Below are positions 44,439 to 58,600 of a DNA stretch of 64,000 nucleotides, piece after piece. Each line of letters opens with the position of its first letter. Position 1 is the stretch's first letter. A program made the position numbers and the translations under genes. Origin of the DNA: Lantana camara (taxonomy: Eukaryota > Streptophyta > Magnoliopsida > Lamiales > Verbenaceae); NCBI GenBank assembly GCA_037501455.1, contig CM074855.1:54319001-54383000 (forward strand), given 5' to 3'. Below the pieces are notes generated by a model. The model had not been told where the DNA came from, made no database searches, and was given only the letters and a program-made list of their open reading frames with translations.

Positions 44439-47400
44439 TGTGACACCCCGTATTCTCGAAGGGCGTCCTGACGATATTAACAAGTAAGTCTCTACACTTA
44501 TGTGTGTTTAATTTAAGAGTTCTTGAATTATGTGATTTAATGTAAATCCAATTTAATATGTGTTCATTCGAATTATTCTACGATTGATTTTCAACTTGAT
44601 TAATTACGCGCATATTTAACCCTAACTGTCTAATTTGATTTAATTCAAATTTATTCCATGAAATAATTGTCAAGTTGATTTTAAATCCATCATGTTACTT
44701 AACTTGTTTAATTTCGGTTTACTTGAATTCCTTGAGATTAATTGTCAATCATGTGTTTACAAAGTGCCGTTAAATTATACGAAAAGTTTCTAAAATTAAA
44801 TTGAATTAAACTCTAATTGGTAAATCTCTATTTCATTTTTATTTGTAAAATTAATTCGGAGCTTGAATTTTTATTCGTAACTTTACCAATTTTATTTACG
44901 ATTAATTGTACGCGATATTTCTCTTTGCTACGTGATAAGGATACCCGGTTGTATATAGCTTGTGCACAAGACACATTTCTCTCAATCCCTTTTCGCTCCC
45001 TCACTCTTCTCTCTCCTGAGGGTCACTATGCGCGGCTTCGGTTACGAGCCCATAACTCGATTGTTTCTCGACGAAATTTAACAAACGAATAGTCCATTTC
45101 GATTATCTCGGCGAGACGTACGCAAAAGTACCAATTTCACGGCCTAACAACGAATGGTGGTGAAGTTATGGCGGGATTTCAGTAGCAGTGACGGAGGTGT
45201 CAGACCGCGCCACTTCGCCGGCATCCCGCGGCGGTTTCCGGCCACCATTTGAGGCACGCGCCCCAGATCCAAGAAGTAGACGTCCCGGCACACCACTTGA
45301 CGTTGGCGGCACGGCCATCGGAGCAGCGACGGAGTCGCACGCACCGCCTGAAGCTCGCAGCGGTGGCGCGGGTTACCGTAGCGGCGCAATTCCGCCGCTT
45401 CCGGCGGTGGTTTTCGACGGGGCTTAATGGTTTCCAAGGTTTTTCGACCCCCTGAGTTCATTTCCGGCATCAATTTAACCAGATCCTGGCCGTAGGTGGT
45501 GGTTCCGGCGACGTTGTCTGCGGCAGAAACTTCGGCGGCCAACTGGGGCCTTTTCCGGCGATCTTTTGGTCTCGGGCTCTTCATGAAAGTTGTTCGGAAC
45601 GACGAAAACTAGTGGCCTGTGATCAGGCGACTCCAGATTCTGTGGTTTTGCGGTGGATCGCGGTAGCAAAGTTGCGGTGCAACGGCTGCGGTAGCTCCGA
45701 GGATTTTTCCGGCGAGCTACCTTAGGGCTTTCGAAGAGCTCGTCATGGGTAAGACAATGCATTTTACGGATCGCATTTTGGTTCACCGGTTTGGAAGTAA
45801 TTTAAGTTTGAAGATTTAGGGTTTTCGTGTTCGTAGATCTGAAATTGGAGGAGATTGACTTGGAATTTCTAGAAATTGATCGAGGATTCGGAACGGGCAC
45901 GAAGACTTCATTCAGGACTGATTTTTTGGGATTTTTCCGGTGACCTTCTACGGCGGCCCGACAGCAGTCCGGCCAAATTCCGGCAGCTACAGTGGTGGCG
46001 TTCCGGCGGCGTCTGGTCAGAATGTTCGTCTCGTTGTGGTGAGTTGAACGCCACTTTCCGTTCATTGATCGGACACTCGGTTTATTTATTACGAATTATT
46101 TTACGTAATTGTGATTATTTGAATTAATTGTTTTTAGTGCAAATAAATTGGTTATTGTTGGTTTGTTGGTCGAGATGTATTCCAATCGTATACGAAAACA
46201 TGTGTTGAATGGATTGTGATATGCTTGAATGTTTCGATTTACAATTTGAATGCCGATGTGATGAATTTATACTATGTGTTTAGATATGAAGGGGTGTTAG
46301 TGTAATATCTAGAAACTAATCTTTTATGTGACTAAATGAACTTGAATGATATTTTAGAAGAACGAACATGTTGTGATTTCTCTATATGGATTTGAGACGT
46401 TCTCAATGTTATGTTTGTTGTAAATTGTGTTTCCAATATTAAATGGAGATACATGAAAGATGCTTGAACAACTTGAGACTTTATGCATGAAAGGAGTTAG
46501 AATTGTAATATCTTGATTTACTCTTACTACTCGGAAATGGTATATTTCGAATTAAGATAAATTGAAAATTTTCATGTTTGTAAGTAATTAATTCATAGCT
46601 GAATAATTATATAAACACTTTAAACGAACAATTATGCTTAGTAATCAACTAAGGGGATGTATGTGTAATAATTCTAAACTTTTATAAATAACTTAGGGGA
46701 TGTAAGTGTAATATTTATGAAACTTGAATGTGGCTTGAGCTTGTGTACCAAACATGTTGTGAAGTTGTAAAGTATGATCTTAAGTGAATTAAATGCACTT
46801 TTTATTTGTATCAAGCATGCCATCTACGTACAACAACTTTGTATGTTTATATGACCAAGTTGCTCTTACTTATGCACTTTATAACTCGACATGAACTTGA
46901 TGCTTAATTCTAATATTATAATTGAACCATGTGACATTGAATGATTTAATATGCATTTTGTGAATACATTGACTTCCCAAATTGATCTTGCATCTTTGGA
47001 TATGGAATTACGTGTCGGTTGCTTGTAAATATGACCATGTTGAGCATTGATATACCTTGAATGACCACAACACCTTATCCAAGCACAACATGAACACTTA
47101 TGCATAACCACGATCATGTTGAGCAACGCCGTGCGTCTTGTTTGGTTCATATAGAGTCTAAGTCTGGGCTTCTGTATGTCTTGTCATAGAGTTGGGTGGT
47201 GCCAGTGGGCCCGAGGTTTAGAGTGTTTGGCCCTTCACACTCTCAAACTCTACTTTCACGAGGTGAGGTTTAGGAGTTTGTATAGTTATGCGACCTATGG
47301 CCTTTATATGCTGATTTCTACCCTTGCATGCGAGTATAGCTTATTATAAATTCATACGTGTTGGATATGATATGTTTATGCCCTTTTGCGTGCGTCCTGC

Positions 47401-48580
47401 GTGTTTGGGAGCCTTCGTGGCTTACATTCCACAGCGTGGGAATATATCAAAATAAGTTTTTGAAGCATATGTAAGCTATTTTGGAAAATTCAGTTGTGTT
47501 ATGATTCTGTAGCGAGTTATCCATGTTATATGGTATCTGTTCTGTCCTGTTATATTGTGGATCCGAGGAGCTACGGGTAATGGGGCCTCCGGGATGGTTA
47601 GGGTCGTCGGAGTTTCAACCATGTTCGTAGTTTCCATTTGAGATATCATTGTGCGACCTTAGGGTGATGAGGGAGGCGTAATATCTTGAGCCTTCGGCTA
47701 AGGCCGGGGATGACTCTTGTGGGTTCGCTACCCTCTTGAGATCGAGTCTATTTTAGACGGTGTTATTATAGATGGTTTTGGGGGACTGTACATCCCCTCC
47801 ATCATTGGTGTAGCGGTTGGATTGATTGTGATTTATGTTCTGAGGAGTAAAGGTGGGAAGCTCGTACTCACCGAGCAGTTGATTATGTTATGTTATGGAA
47901 TTATGAATCGGGATAGAGTCTTTCTGGAAAATGGTTTCCAAACTTATATCTATATCTTATTCCGGTTCTTTCAAAACGTTTTCGTATGTAACACCTATCC
48001 CCGGTTCATGAGTCCATCCTTTTATTCTGTGCTATGCTCCTTATATATATATATTGTGGGTGTGCGTTAGCCCCCTCACTCGGTCAAGTTGACTGACCCC
48101 TCATTTACACTTTTAGTTGAAGGTTGTTGGCGTTTGCTAGGCGGAAGTGAGTCCTTTAAGTTGCACTTCGTCGGTTTAGTCTTTCTATTTATATTTGTCC
48201 TTTCATACACTTTACTTATGCTTTGACTTGTAGACTTGAGATTATACTTTACTATTCGGTAGCCCTGCGTGGCACTCTCATTCGGCCCCTTGATGCACTT
48301 GATGATTATTACTTTACGTTGATATTCGGGACTAGGGATTTATGCTAGTTGAACCCGTCACCTGCTTTGCATGTTTTGTTTTAAATGCTTCTGCTATCTA
48401 TTGTTGTTGGTTTTAATTTCTTCCGCACTCTGAGTTTTGGTCAAGTTAGATCCGCCTAGCCTAGTGTGTGAGTTGTTCTCCCATTCGCTATGATTCGGAT
48501 TCGGGCATGGACTTTCTATTTCATGACCGGGTCGGGGTCCTAGTGCGGGGGATGTGGCATCCTCCGTTTGGGGTGTTACA
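44439..48580 (+). repeat. Complete plus-strand LTR (family L13), about 4.1 kb, apparently solo
   Basis: TGTGACACCCCG to GGGTGTTACA. TATATA-like sequence near 44953. A CpG-rich part (45180-46040) with donor GTG|GTGAGT (exon end 46038). Box TGGTTCATATAGAGTCTAAG, cassette 47190-47262, island about 47560-47800 and GCTAGGCGG near 48134 with CCGCCTAGC near 48452. No primer-binding site follows; instead 11 bp of Element D's junction sequence begins at 48581. The expected TSD (ACTAA, 44434-44438) is not found on the right, so the right flank was lost or rearranged. Confidence 0.7.
47190..47262 (+). other. Putative spliced cassette of the L13 LTR (73 nt)
   Basis: TTGTCATAG precedes and CACGAG|GTGAGG follows. 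Confidence 0.5.
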
Positions 48581-48591
48581 CCACTTAAGGA
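48581..48591 (-). other. 11-bp primer-binding-site tail outside the Element D 3' LTR
   Basis: CCACTTAAGGA is the exact reverse complement of TCCTTAAGTGG, the spacer plus first three bases of the primer-binding site that normally follow the 5' LTR. Here they lie beyond the outer edge of the 3' LTR. Confidence 0.85.
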
Positions 48592-50381
48592 TGTAGCACC
48601 CCGCACGTGAGGCACCACATCCCCCTGGCTCAACACGAGTAACGAAATAGGAAGTGCGCACCCGTATCAAACCATAGCGAACGGGAGGCAAACAAAAGGA
48701 CCCTCCTAAGCTAGGTGGAACTTAGACCCTGCAATTATAACCAACTATCAAAACATAATGCATCGAAAAACTAAAATTCCAACACAGGCATTGGCCACCG
48801 GCCTGTAGAAACTAAGCATACGAACCACAAGCAGACTTGGGCTCCTCAGGCCCCTTTTTAAATCATAACGAAACCCTTGCAAGGCAATTCAAGAACAACT
48901 ACATAAAGATTCAATTTCATAATCTTACAGAGTTGAATCATACACAAATTAAATGCAGATATGAGTGCAAAGATTCTACTACTCAACTTGACCGAGACAA
49001 AGACTCAACCAAAACTCCGCCTAGCTCGAAACTCCGACGCTGGACCTGTGTACTAAAAGGTTGGGGAGGGAGAGGGTCAGTCTCTAAAAGACTGAGTGAG
49101 CAGGAGCGATATACGTATATATAAAACATGCACATGCAAGTCATAAATCCCGAGCAAGGTTTTATTTAAAATTAGTTTCAAAAAGACAAGAGAATAATTA
49201 AGCAATGCTCGAACTTTACGACTAATTATATTAAATTTATTAAGTTTATAATTCATTCAAAAACATAAAGGCTCGGTGAGTGAGCGTGCATTATCTCCAA
49301 CCAAACTCCGACCGTGTATGACAAATATCATTAATACGGTAAATAGGTGATCATGCAATATATCATAATACACACAAATCATATATCATATCCTAAACAT
49401 ATTTGTTTGGGCAATCCGTGTCCCGACCTTCCCGCACGGTGCCTATCACTCATATCATAATCATAATCATAAAAGAAGTTCCAACATTCTTCCTCCGGGT
49501 GGTGGACGGGTTAGCAAGACCCGACCACCTCATACATAGGCCAATGGGGGTACATGAATCCCCCAAGGGCACTCAGCTCCCATTCCCCGCTAAACCTCCT
49601 AGCGAGGGCCGGTATCACCGTAAATGTGGTGGGACTAGTACAAGGGATCACCGTCAGCCCTTGGCTCCCCGGATAGCCACTTGCACTAAGTCCCTGGGCC
49701 CGTGCAATCATAACATACATACATAATCTCGCCAAAACATTTGAATTCATAAGATACATAACATAGTCCATAATTCATTTGGAAAAGGGGTTTACTTGAT
49801 CAATATTTACTCGGTGACTCGACTTTAAAAGTAATATATATATATATAAGGTTTTTGGCCAAAGCTTGTCACATAAGGTTGTAGGGTTTAGTACGTAACT
49901 AGAACGAAAACACCCTCACCTGAAACATGACGATACAAGGATACGAGTTACCGAGTGCCTGAAAGATCAAGATTTCTCCTCCCTGGAGATAAACTGTACA
50001 AAAGACAACACAACGTGTTCGTGAGACTCAAGACTCCAAATGAACCTTATACGACGCACGGAAATGTATGATTATGATTTGAATGCATAAGAAATGATAT
50101 TAGGTCATAAAATGCTCATGTGCACGATTAAGGAATTTAAATCATATAATCACACCATTCAATCATTCGTTCACGTTCATTGAATTCTAAAATTCGCATT
50201 TCTAATTAAACTAATTCAAGAATTCAAACATGATCATAGTACTTATTAAATCACATTCCTAATTAGAAAATAGGCAATTAAATACTTTCAAATCAAAACC
50301 GGAAATCAAATAAAACATGAAATAGGTAACAATTAAATTCTATACTCAATTAAATCAAATAATATTCAATATTTAATAAAC

Positions 50382-50416
<35 letters not shown>

Positions 50417-52333
50417 CTTTAATATACGTACATATATTATATTATATATATATATATACATGCATACGTACCAAAATGCATGCTGTTTCATGCAACAATT
50501 ACCAATTCCATGCATTTAACAATTAAATTACAAGATATATACATATAGCAAGCATACGTACTAACATGCAGGTAATTCCATAAAGCACAACAATCTCATG
50601 CATGAAACATTCAAAGCCATATTACATGTACATGCAATTCTTACCCAAATTCAGACCTAGCCAATTCATATGCACATGTAAACCACTACTTCCTTCATGT
50701 ATTACTACTAACAACTAACAACCATTCATGCAGGAAGGAAAAGGAAACAAGTAGCAGCAGCTTAATAGCGAAACAGCAGCAGCAGCAGCCTTTACGGTTC
50801 CTCTCCCCGCCCGGGGAGATTTTCAAGCCAAAAGTCCCCGCCCAGGGACTGCCACGCAGAGGAGCTTCTGTAACGGGGCTCCCCGGCTGGGTACTTTCAT
50901 GTACAAAATCTCCCCGGCCGGGGAGAGGCAACAGAAACCCAACGCAGCAACAACACAGATCTTACCCTGTTTTTGTCATGAAATGCAACAGCAAGATGCA
51001 GCAACAAAAGGCCAAATGATGCAGCAAAAGAAAGGCACAAAATGCAACAGCAAACTAGCCCTAACAACTTACTAAAATTGACAGCAACAAGCAAGTAAAC
51101 GCAGTAGGAGACAACATCTAAAATCAGTTCAAAACAGGGGCAGAAATCCACGAAAACAGGGCATGACTGATCTCATTTAATCCCAACAAGTTCAGGTCAA
51201 TTAGGCCATCAAATGTGCAGCAAAACAACACTAATTCAACATATAAATCAGCCTCAAGAAAGCTCAACGTGAAAAGAAAGCATATGTGACCTATTTATGA
51301 AATTGTTCTCAATGTGCCATAAATGATATCTCATAAATACATCAACCACCATGAAATCAATGATCATAAATGAGAAAAGGATGTCAAAACAATCATTTTC
51401 AAGCTTGGAATCAATCAAATCTATCAAGAATCGAAAGAGATCATCACAAATGCTTAAAACCTACTCTTTTCGAACTCAGCCAAAAAACTCATGAAACCAT
51501 GATCAAATTTGGGGATGAAAGGATGAAAATGATCAGGAATGAACATATATTACAACCCTAAGCTTACCTTGTTGATTGGATGAAGGTTGGATGAGATTTG
51601 AGCTCCAAAATCTCCAAGGGCACAAGGGTTACGGGAAAAACTGGAATGCAGTAGCTTTGGCTGAGATTTGTGGTTTATGTGAGGGTTGGTTCAGTTAAGG
51701 GATGATATAACAGGCTAGGTGGTTGAGTTAGGGTTTCATAGCATCAAAACATGGTTAAATTGGTTAAAGTTCGGATGAGTTATGGCCATTTTAGTATAAC
51801 ATGGTCAGTTTGGTCGCCGTTCCATTTTTCGGTTGAATTTCGGAGGTTCAAATGACTTTGAAAAAATATAGGGCTAAGTTCACTAAACTCGAATTTTCGT
51901 TACGAGTTCAGCAAATTTGACGGAACTCGAATCTGAGTTCCCGACCTCAAGATATCAACTAGGGAACCAAGGGTGCGCTAATTGCTCGTTAGCCCCCGAC
52001 TTGGATTCCAAAATTAAAATGAATCCGAAACACATGCAAATGAATCCGAAATTATGAAACGAACATATATTCATATACAAGACATGGATAAATCTAACAT
52101 ATTAAATTTGCACGAAATTTCGGTATCATTTTATATAAAAACGAAGAACGTAAATGTCACTCATAAGCAATGTAACAATAAAATCCATATCATTTACAAA
52201 TAATATAAAATTCAAATTCATATATAATGTAAACATAAATGCATGCATCAATATCAATAACTATTTCGCGCAATTTGGTAAATACATACGTCATGCTGTA
52301 CTACTTACTAAAAAAAAAGCCTGGGGCGTTACA
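48592..52333 (-). repeat. Element D 3' LTR
   Basis: 3742 bp. On the minus strand: donor AACAAG|GTAAGC (exon end 51568), palindromes TCTCCCCGGCCGGGGAGA (50909-50926), AGTCCCCGCCCAGGGACT (50833-50850) and TCTCCCCGCCCGGGGAGA (50802-50819), cassette 49993-49920, and an island with arms at 49680-49694 and 49631-49644. TA-microsatellite at 50390-50460. Confidence 0.88.
49920..49993 (-). other. Putative spliced cassette in Element D 3' LTR (74 nt)
   Basis: On the minus strand TTTTGTACAG precedes and TTTCAG|GTGAGG follows. The 5' LTR copy is 57106-57033, also 74 nt. Confidence 0.5.
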
Positions 52334-52367
52334 ACCTCTCCCCTTAAAAGAATCCGTCCTCGGATTC
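52334..52367 (-). promoter_or_regulatory. Polypurine tract and pre-PPT hairpin of Element D
   Basis: Minus strand: GAATCCGAGGACGGATTC (52367-52350), identical to Element B, then TTTTAAGGGGAGAGGT abutting the LTR. Confidence 0.88.
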
Positions 52368-52389
52368 ACTGTCTGCCTGAAAATAATTA

Positions 52390-52531
52390 ATGAAGGAACC
52401 CCGTTCCTCACAAGAAACAAGGGGAGAATCCCCGTCTCTCAAACAACAATGAGAGAACCCCGTCTCTCGAAAGCAAAAAAGAGAGAACCCCGTCTCCCGA
52501 AAGCAACAACGAGAGAACCCCGTCTCTCGCA
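52390..52531 (-). repeat. Hairpin array of Element D, five units
   Basis: Minus-strand units of GAGAGACGGGGTTCTCTC with small variants, at the same place relative to the purine tract as in Element B. The unit farthest toward the tract is the most decayed. Confidence 0.92.
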
Positions 52532-55500
52532 AACAGGTAAAGAAGTTCAAAAGACAAAAGACAATCACAACGAAGAGCAAACATCAAGGAGAAAGTATCA
52601 AAATGTCCAATTACGACAACTTAATCAAAACCATCACATAAAGCTAGGGAACAATTATCACTTACTTATATCCAACATTCATTATACAACAATAGTTAAC
52701 ACATCAAAGAATCAAAGCACATATTATCAAAATTATTTAAATTAACAATGCGTGTATGCATATGCCATGGATGTGTGAGGTACCGTTCACCGTGGAAATG
52801 AATTTGAAACTAAAGCCTTCATGGTCCCAAGGTATGGCCTGACCCTAAAAGCTAGATCGACTCTTGGCTTGTTTTTAATATCTTCAACGTGTCACCAGAT
52901 AAACTGTTAAGTCTCTCGACTGATCCTATTCATAATTTCACTCTCATTCTTATATCTTCTTACCTTTTTCCATTTCTCGGTTATACGTTGACCCTGATCC
53001 AATCAACCTGCCCTTCCAAAATGAGTTTTACCTACATCTTAAGATTTCGGACCGGTCTTCTTCACGGTTCATGCCTCCTTCTATAATTTGGTGAAACCCC
53101 TGAAATTCAATAACCATTTTGATTAATGATCACAGCCTTCTTGACGAGTTCTTTCCAAACCGGATTGTGATCATCGGTTCCTAAAATTTTTGGATTAATC
53201 TCTTCGTGGATCGTTTCCTTACCCCTTCATCCTCTTAGAGCCATTAAGCGTACATTAATTTTCGGTCCACCCAAATTTCTAATCGAGGGAAAACTTCCTT
53301 GATACTTCTTGAGATTCAGATCAAGTCCTCCTATAGTTACTTCTTTCTGATTCCTTCCTTGTCAAATTCCTTCTAACTCGTCATGGAAAAATGACTAGCG
53401 ATCCAGTATGGTTTTATTTTGTTAAGTGCTGTCCGAATTCCTCCAATCCTTAGTCAAATTACCCTCTATGGTTTCCGTCATGAACATATTAATTTGATTT
53501 AATTTCTGTTCCCTGAGGTGATTTAATGGTCTCGCAGAAACTCTTCCACAATTTCATTAATTCCCAAAATTTAAATCCCATGTGTAGAAATGCTCAACAA
53601 ACCATCTCCTCAACATCCCGGGGTGGCCTTCAACACTAACTTAATACTTAACGCTCACTTTAACCGTTTAACCGTTAAGGTTCTTTTATTTATTTCCGAT
53701 CACACCATTAGGACTTCCAGGTCTTCCTTAATTTGCAGTTCCGTTATTCCTACGAGAATATTTCTTCGAGCACCATTTCAATCTTCCAATTTGTTTCTCA
53801 GTCGTGCTCTCCCCCTTAAAATTTCTATTGCCACGTGTTGAACTCCATCAATTCTTCTTTTATCGAAATTCTGGATGAATAAATTCCATTAGGGAGGATT
53901 TAATCAGAAGGGCAACCCTAAAGTTTTGCCTTTCCACTTCCTTCCTAATTCGCTTGAGGTCCGGAACCCCTTTCCTATTCTTGTCCGATCCAAACACCCC
54001 GCAATCAACTCTGATCTCACTTCTCTTTATGAATCCTTGTTTCCATTAACCTATCCCTCACTTGAAATTCTTTATTTTCCCGACGTCACCTTCCTTGTAA
54101 CGTACCATCCAATTATTTCTTTTCCTCTTAACTCAGATGTGGCCCGACCGAAGGAATACTTGAGAAGTGAGATGAATGAACTTCCTATTAAATAAACACT
54201 AGAATGCATGTCGGGTTAAAATGATGATGCACGTGGCACACTTGCAACGATTAAATATGCTGCACATTAAAGCAACAAAATCCAATAAAATGACCGCACG
54301 AACATAAGAAAAAAATAATAATAAATAATTTGGTGCGAAGTATGATGCACGTGCCATGAATGTTTTGGAACCTGTCACCAATATAGTAAGTTGTTAGTTC
54401 GGTAGTTTTTCCTCGTTCCTCCAATCCTGAGATTACTTTGACTTGCTAATCATGCCCTGTTTTTCGCACGGTCTTCCAGTTTTCCATGAATCTTCGTACA
54501 TCCCGTGTATCTCCCACGATCCGAAATTAAAACTTCGCGATCCCGGATTTCTTCTACATCCATTGAATTAACATTTAAATTCTCCCTGAAAATCATTCTT
54601 CAACTTTACCCAAGTACTCTTACACCAATGAACCCTATTTCTTATCATCACCGTGATCAAATTTCTCATGCTTATCCGTTATAAGTGGAGATTAGTGAAT
54701 TAAACTCGTTTTCCGATTGCTTCCACTTGAGCGTACGATTTCTTTCAAAAAGGTCTTTACTTTTCTTTGCCGCTTCCATTTGTTGCTCCATATTTCCCAT
54801 TTCATCCTCACAACGCGACAATTCAGCTTGGATTTGATGGAAAAGAACTCAAATCTTGTTTATAGTATAGTCACCTTCCATGAATTTGTGTTTATTACCT
54901 TCTTGCCTTTCTTCAATCCCTTCCTGACTCGTCTTCCATCTTAATCGAAATCTAGGACACCCGAAACCGAACTCTTGTAGATCGTGGTTTCTACAACTCA
55001 TGTTCTAATCAATAGGTTTATTCAGAAACCCTTTCTTGATGATCCTTGGTGTCAGACTCCCACCGGACCCCTTTTTATCTTGACTCTTCAATAATCTGAG
55101 CCCTGAACCAAAATACCTTCAAGATTCATTCCTTAAATGGAATGACCCAGTTGAATCCGATTATCGCGTCCTATGTAGGAGAGCTATATATATAAATCTT
55201 CGGAGTCTGAGACATTCCTCAAACAGCTCTTATTCCATTAAATGTCCTTCTGCCCTGCATCTCTACAACGATTAGCCCTTAAATCTAACTCCAGCTATAA
55301 GGGCCATGTATCCCGAATTCTCTATATTTTTCCTCCCGGTGATTCTTCCTATCTTCCGGGCCTCAGAAGAATTTGTAATAGATTGTTGTGATCATAAAAC
55401 TTGGCCGTGGTTTGATATCATCTTCAAAACCTAGAAATCATAACTCATTTCGAGAATATATGCATGTGATTAGTGCATGCTCATGGCACATATTCAACAC

Positions 55501-55663
55501 TAAAGGCAAGGATCCATATAATAATGCAGCAAATAGTTCAACAAAATTAAAAAGGAAACCCAAATTTCAAGTTCAAGATCGATGCAATGCACACATTGTC
55601 ATATAGTTCCTAAGCCGTACGACCAAGACTGACTGAAACACGACTCGAGAACACCGGTTTTGC
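52532..55663 (-). other. Element D non-coding interior
   Basis: Matches Element B's interior in blocks (CGGTGAACGGTAC near 52790, the CACGTGCATCAT segment near 54230 and 54350, GATGATATCAAACCACGG near 55418). No gag, protease, RT or integrase motif on either strand. The interior is about 0.66 kb longer than in B. Frames such as 53590 or 54717 on the plus strand are antisense to the element and have no signature. Confidence 0.8.
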
Positions 55664-55681
55664 AACCAGGCTCTGATACCA
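55664..55681 (-). promoter_or_regulatory. Primer-binding site of Element D
   Basis: Minus strand TGGTATCAGAGCCTGGTT, eight bases after the LTR end, followed by GCAAAACC. Confidence 0.9.
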
Positions 55682-55689
55682 CTTAAGGA

Positions 55690-58600
55690 TGTAGCACCCC
55701 GCACGTGAGGCACCACATCCCCCGCACTATGGCTCAACACGAGTAACGAAATAGGAAGTCCGCACCCGTATCAAACCATAGCGAACGGGAGACAAACAAA
55801 AGGACCCTCCTAGGCTAGGCGGAACTTAGACCCTACAATTATAACCAACTATCAAAACATAATGCATCGAAAAACTAAAATCCAAACACATGCGTTGGCC
55901 ACCGGCCTGCAGAAACTAAACATACGAACCACAAGCAGACTTGGGCTCCTCAGGCTTCTTATTAAATCATAACGAAACCCTTGCAAGGCAATTCAATAAC
56001 AACTACATAAAGATTCAATTTCATAATCTTACAGAGTTGAATCATACAAAAATTAAATGCAGATATGAGTGCAAAGACTCTACTACTCAACTTGACCGAC
56101 TCAAAGACTCAACCAAAACTCCGCCTAGCTCGAAACTCCAACGCTGGACCTGTACACTAAAAGGTTGGGGAGGGAGAGGGTCAGTATCTAAAAGACTGAG
56201 TGACCAGGAGCGATATACGTATATATAAAACATGCACATGCAAGTCATAAATCCCGAGGAAGGTTTTATTTAAAATTAGTTCCAAAAAGACAAGAGAATA
56301 AATAAGCAATGCTCGAACTTTACGACTAATTATATTAAATTTATTAAGTTTATAATTCATTCATAAACATAAAGGCTCGGCGAATGAGCGTACATTATCT
56401 CCAACCAAACTCCGACCGTGTACGAGAAATATCATTAATACGGTAAATAGGTGATCATGCAATATATCATAATACACACAAATCATATATCATATCCTAA
56501 AAATATTTGTTTGGGCAATCCGTGTCCCGGCCTTCCCGCACGGTGCCTATCAATCATATCATAATCATAATCATAATCATAAAAGAAGTGCCAACCTTCT
56601 TCCTTCGGGTGGCGGACGGGTTAGCAAGACCCGACCACCTCATACATAGGCCAATGGGGGTACATGAATCCCCCAAGGGCACTCAGCTCCCATTCCCCGC
56701 TAAACCTCCTAGCAGGGTCGGTATCACCGTAAATGTGATGGGACTAGTACAAGGGATCACCGTCGGCCCTCGCCTCCCCGGATAACCACTTGCACTAAGT
56801 CCCTGGGCCCGTGCAATCACAACATACATACATAATCCCGCCAAAACATTTGAATTCATAAGATACATAACATATTCCATAATTCATTTGGAAAAGGGGT
56901 TTACTTGATCAATATTTACTCGAAGACTCAACTTTAAAAGTAACATATATATATATATATAAGGTTTTTGGCCAAAGCTTGTCACATAAGGTTGTAGGGT
57001 TTAGTACGTAACTAGAACGAAAACACCCTCACCTGAAACATGACGATACAAGGATACGAGTTACCGAGTGCCTGGAAGATCAAGATTTCTCCACCCTGGA
57101 GATAAACTGTACAAAAGACAACGTAACGTGTTCATGAGACTCAAGACTCCAAATGAACCTTATATGAAGCACGGCAATGTATGATCATGATTTGAATGCA
57201 TAATAAATGATATTAGGTCATAAAATGCTCATGTGGACGATTAAGGAATTTAAATCATATAATCAAACCATTCAATCATTCGTTCACGTTCATTAAATTC
57301 TTAAATTCGCATTTCTAATTAAACTAATTTAAGAATTCAAACATGATCATAGTACTTATTAAATCACATTCCTAATTAGAAAATATGCAATTAAATACTT
57401 TCAAATCAAACTCGAAAATCAAATAAAACATGAAATAGGTAACAATTAAATTCTATACTCAATTAAATCAAATAATATTCAATATTTAATAAACATATAC
57501 AAATATATATATAAATATATATATATATATACTTTGATATACGTACATATATTATATTATATATATATATACATGCAGTTTCATGCATGCAGTTTCATGC
57601 AACAATTACCAATTCCATGAATGTAACAATTAAATTACAAGATATATACATATAGCAAGCATACGTACTAACATGCAGGTAATTCCATAAAGCACAACAA
57701 TCTCATGCATGAAACATTCAAAGCCATATTACATGTACATGCAATTCTTACCCCAATTCAGACCTAGCTAATTCATACGCACATGTAAACCACTACTTCC
57801 TTCATGCATTACTACTAACAACTAACAACCATTCATGCAGGAAGGAAAAGGAAACAAGCAGCAGCAGCTTAATAGCAAAACAGCAGCACCAGCCTTTACG
57901 GTTCATCTCCCCGCCCGGGGAGATTTTCAAGCCAAAAGTCCCCGCCCGGGACTGCCACACAGAGGAGCTTCTGTAACGAGGCTCCCCGTCTGGGTACTTT
58001 CATGTACAAAATCTCCCCGGTCGTGGAGAGGCAACAGAAACCCAACGCAGAAATAGCACAGATCTTCCCCTGTTTCTGTCATCGAATGCAACAACAAGAT
58101 GCAGCAACAAAAGGCCAAATGATGCAGCAACAAAAAGGCACGAAATGCAGCAACAAACTAGCCCTAACAACTTACTAAAATTGACAGCAACAAGCATGCT
58201 AATGCAGTAGGAGACAGTAGCTAAAATCAATTCAAAACAGGGGCAAAAATCCATGAAAACATGGCATGACTGATCACATTTAATCCCAACAAGTTCAGGT
58301 CAATTAGGCCATCAAATGTGTAGCAAAACAACAGTAATTTAACATATAAATCATCCCCAAGAAAGCTCAATGTGAAAAGAAAGCATACGTGACCTATTCA
58401 TGAAATTTTTCTCAATGTGCCATAAATGATATCTCATAAATACATCAACCACCATGAAATAAATGATCATAAATGAGAAAAGAATGTCAAAACAATCATT
58501 TTCAAGCTTGGAATCAATCAAATCCATCAAGAATCGAAAGAGATCATCACAAATGCTTAAAACCTACTATTTTCGAACTCAGCCGAAAAACTCATGAAAC

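Noticed and set aside
45144..45786. Overlapping Arg/Pro-rich frames in a CpG-rich segment
   Set aside because: They lie in the leader region of an LTR. The related LTR at 38364 does not keep the same frames, so they look like composition effects.
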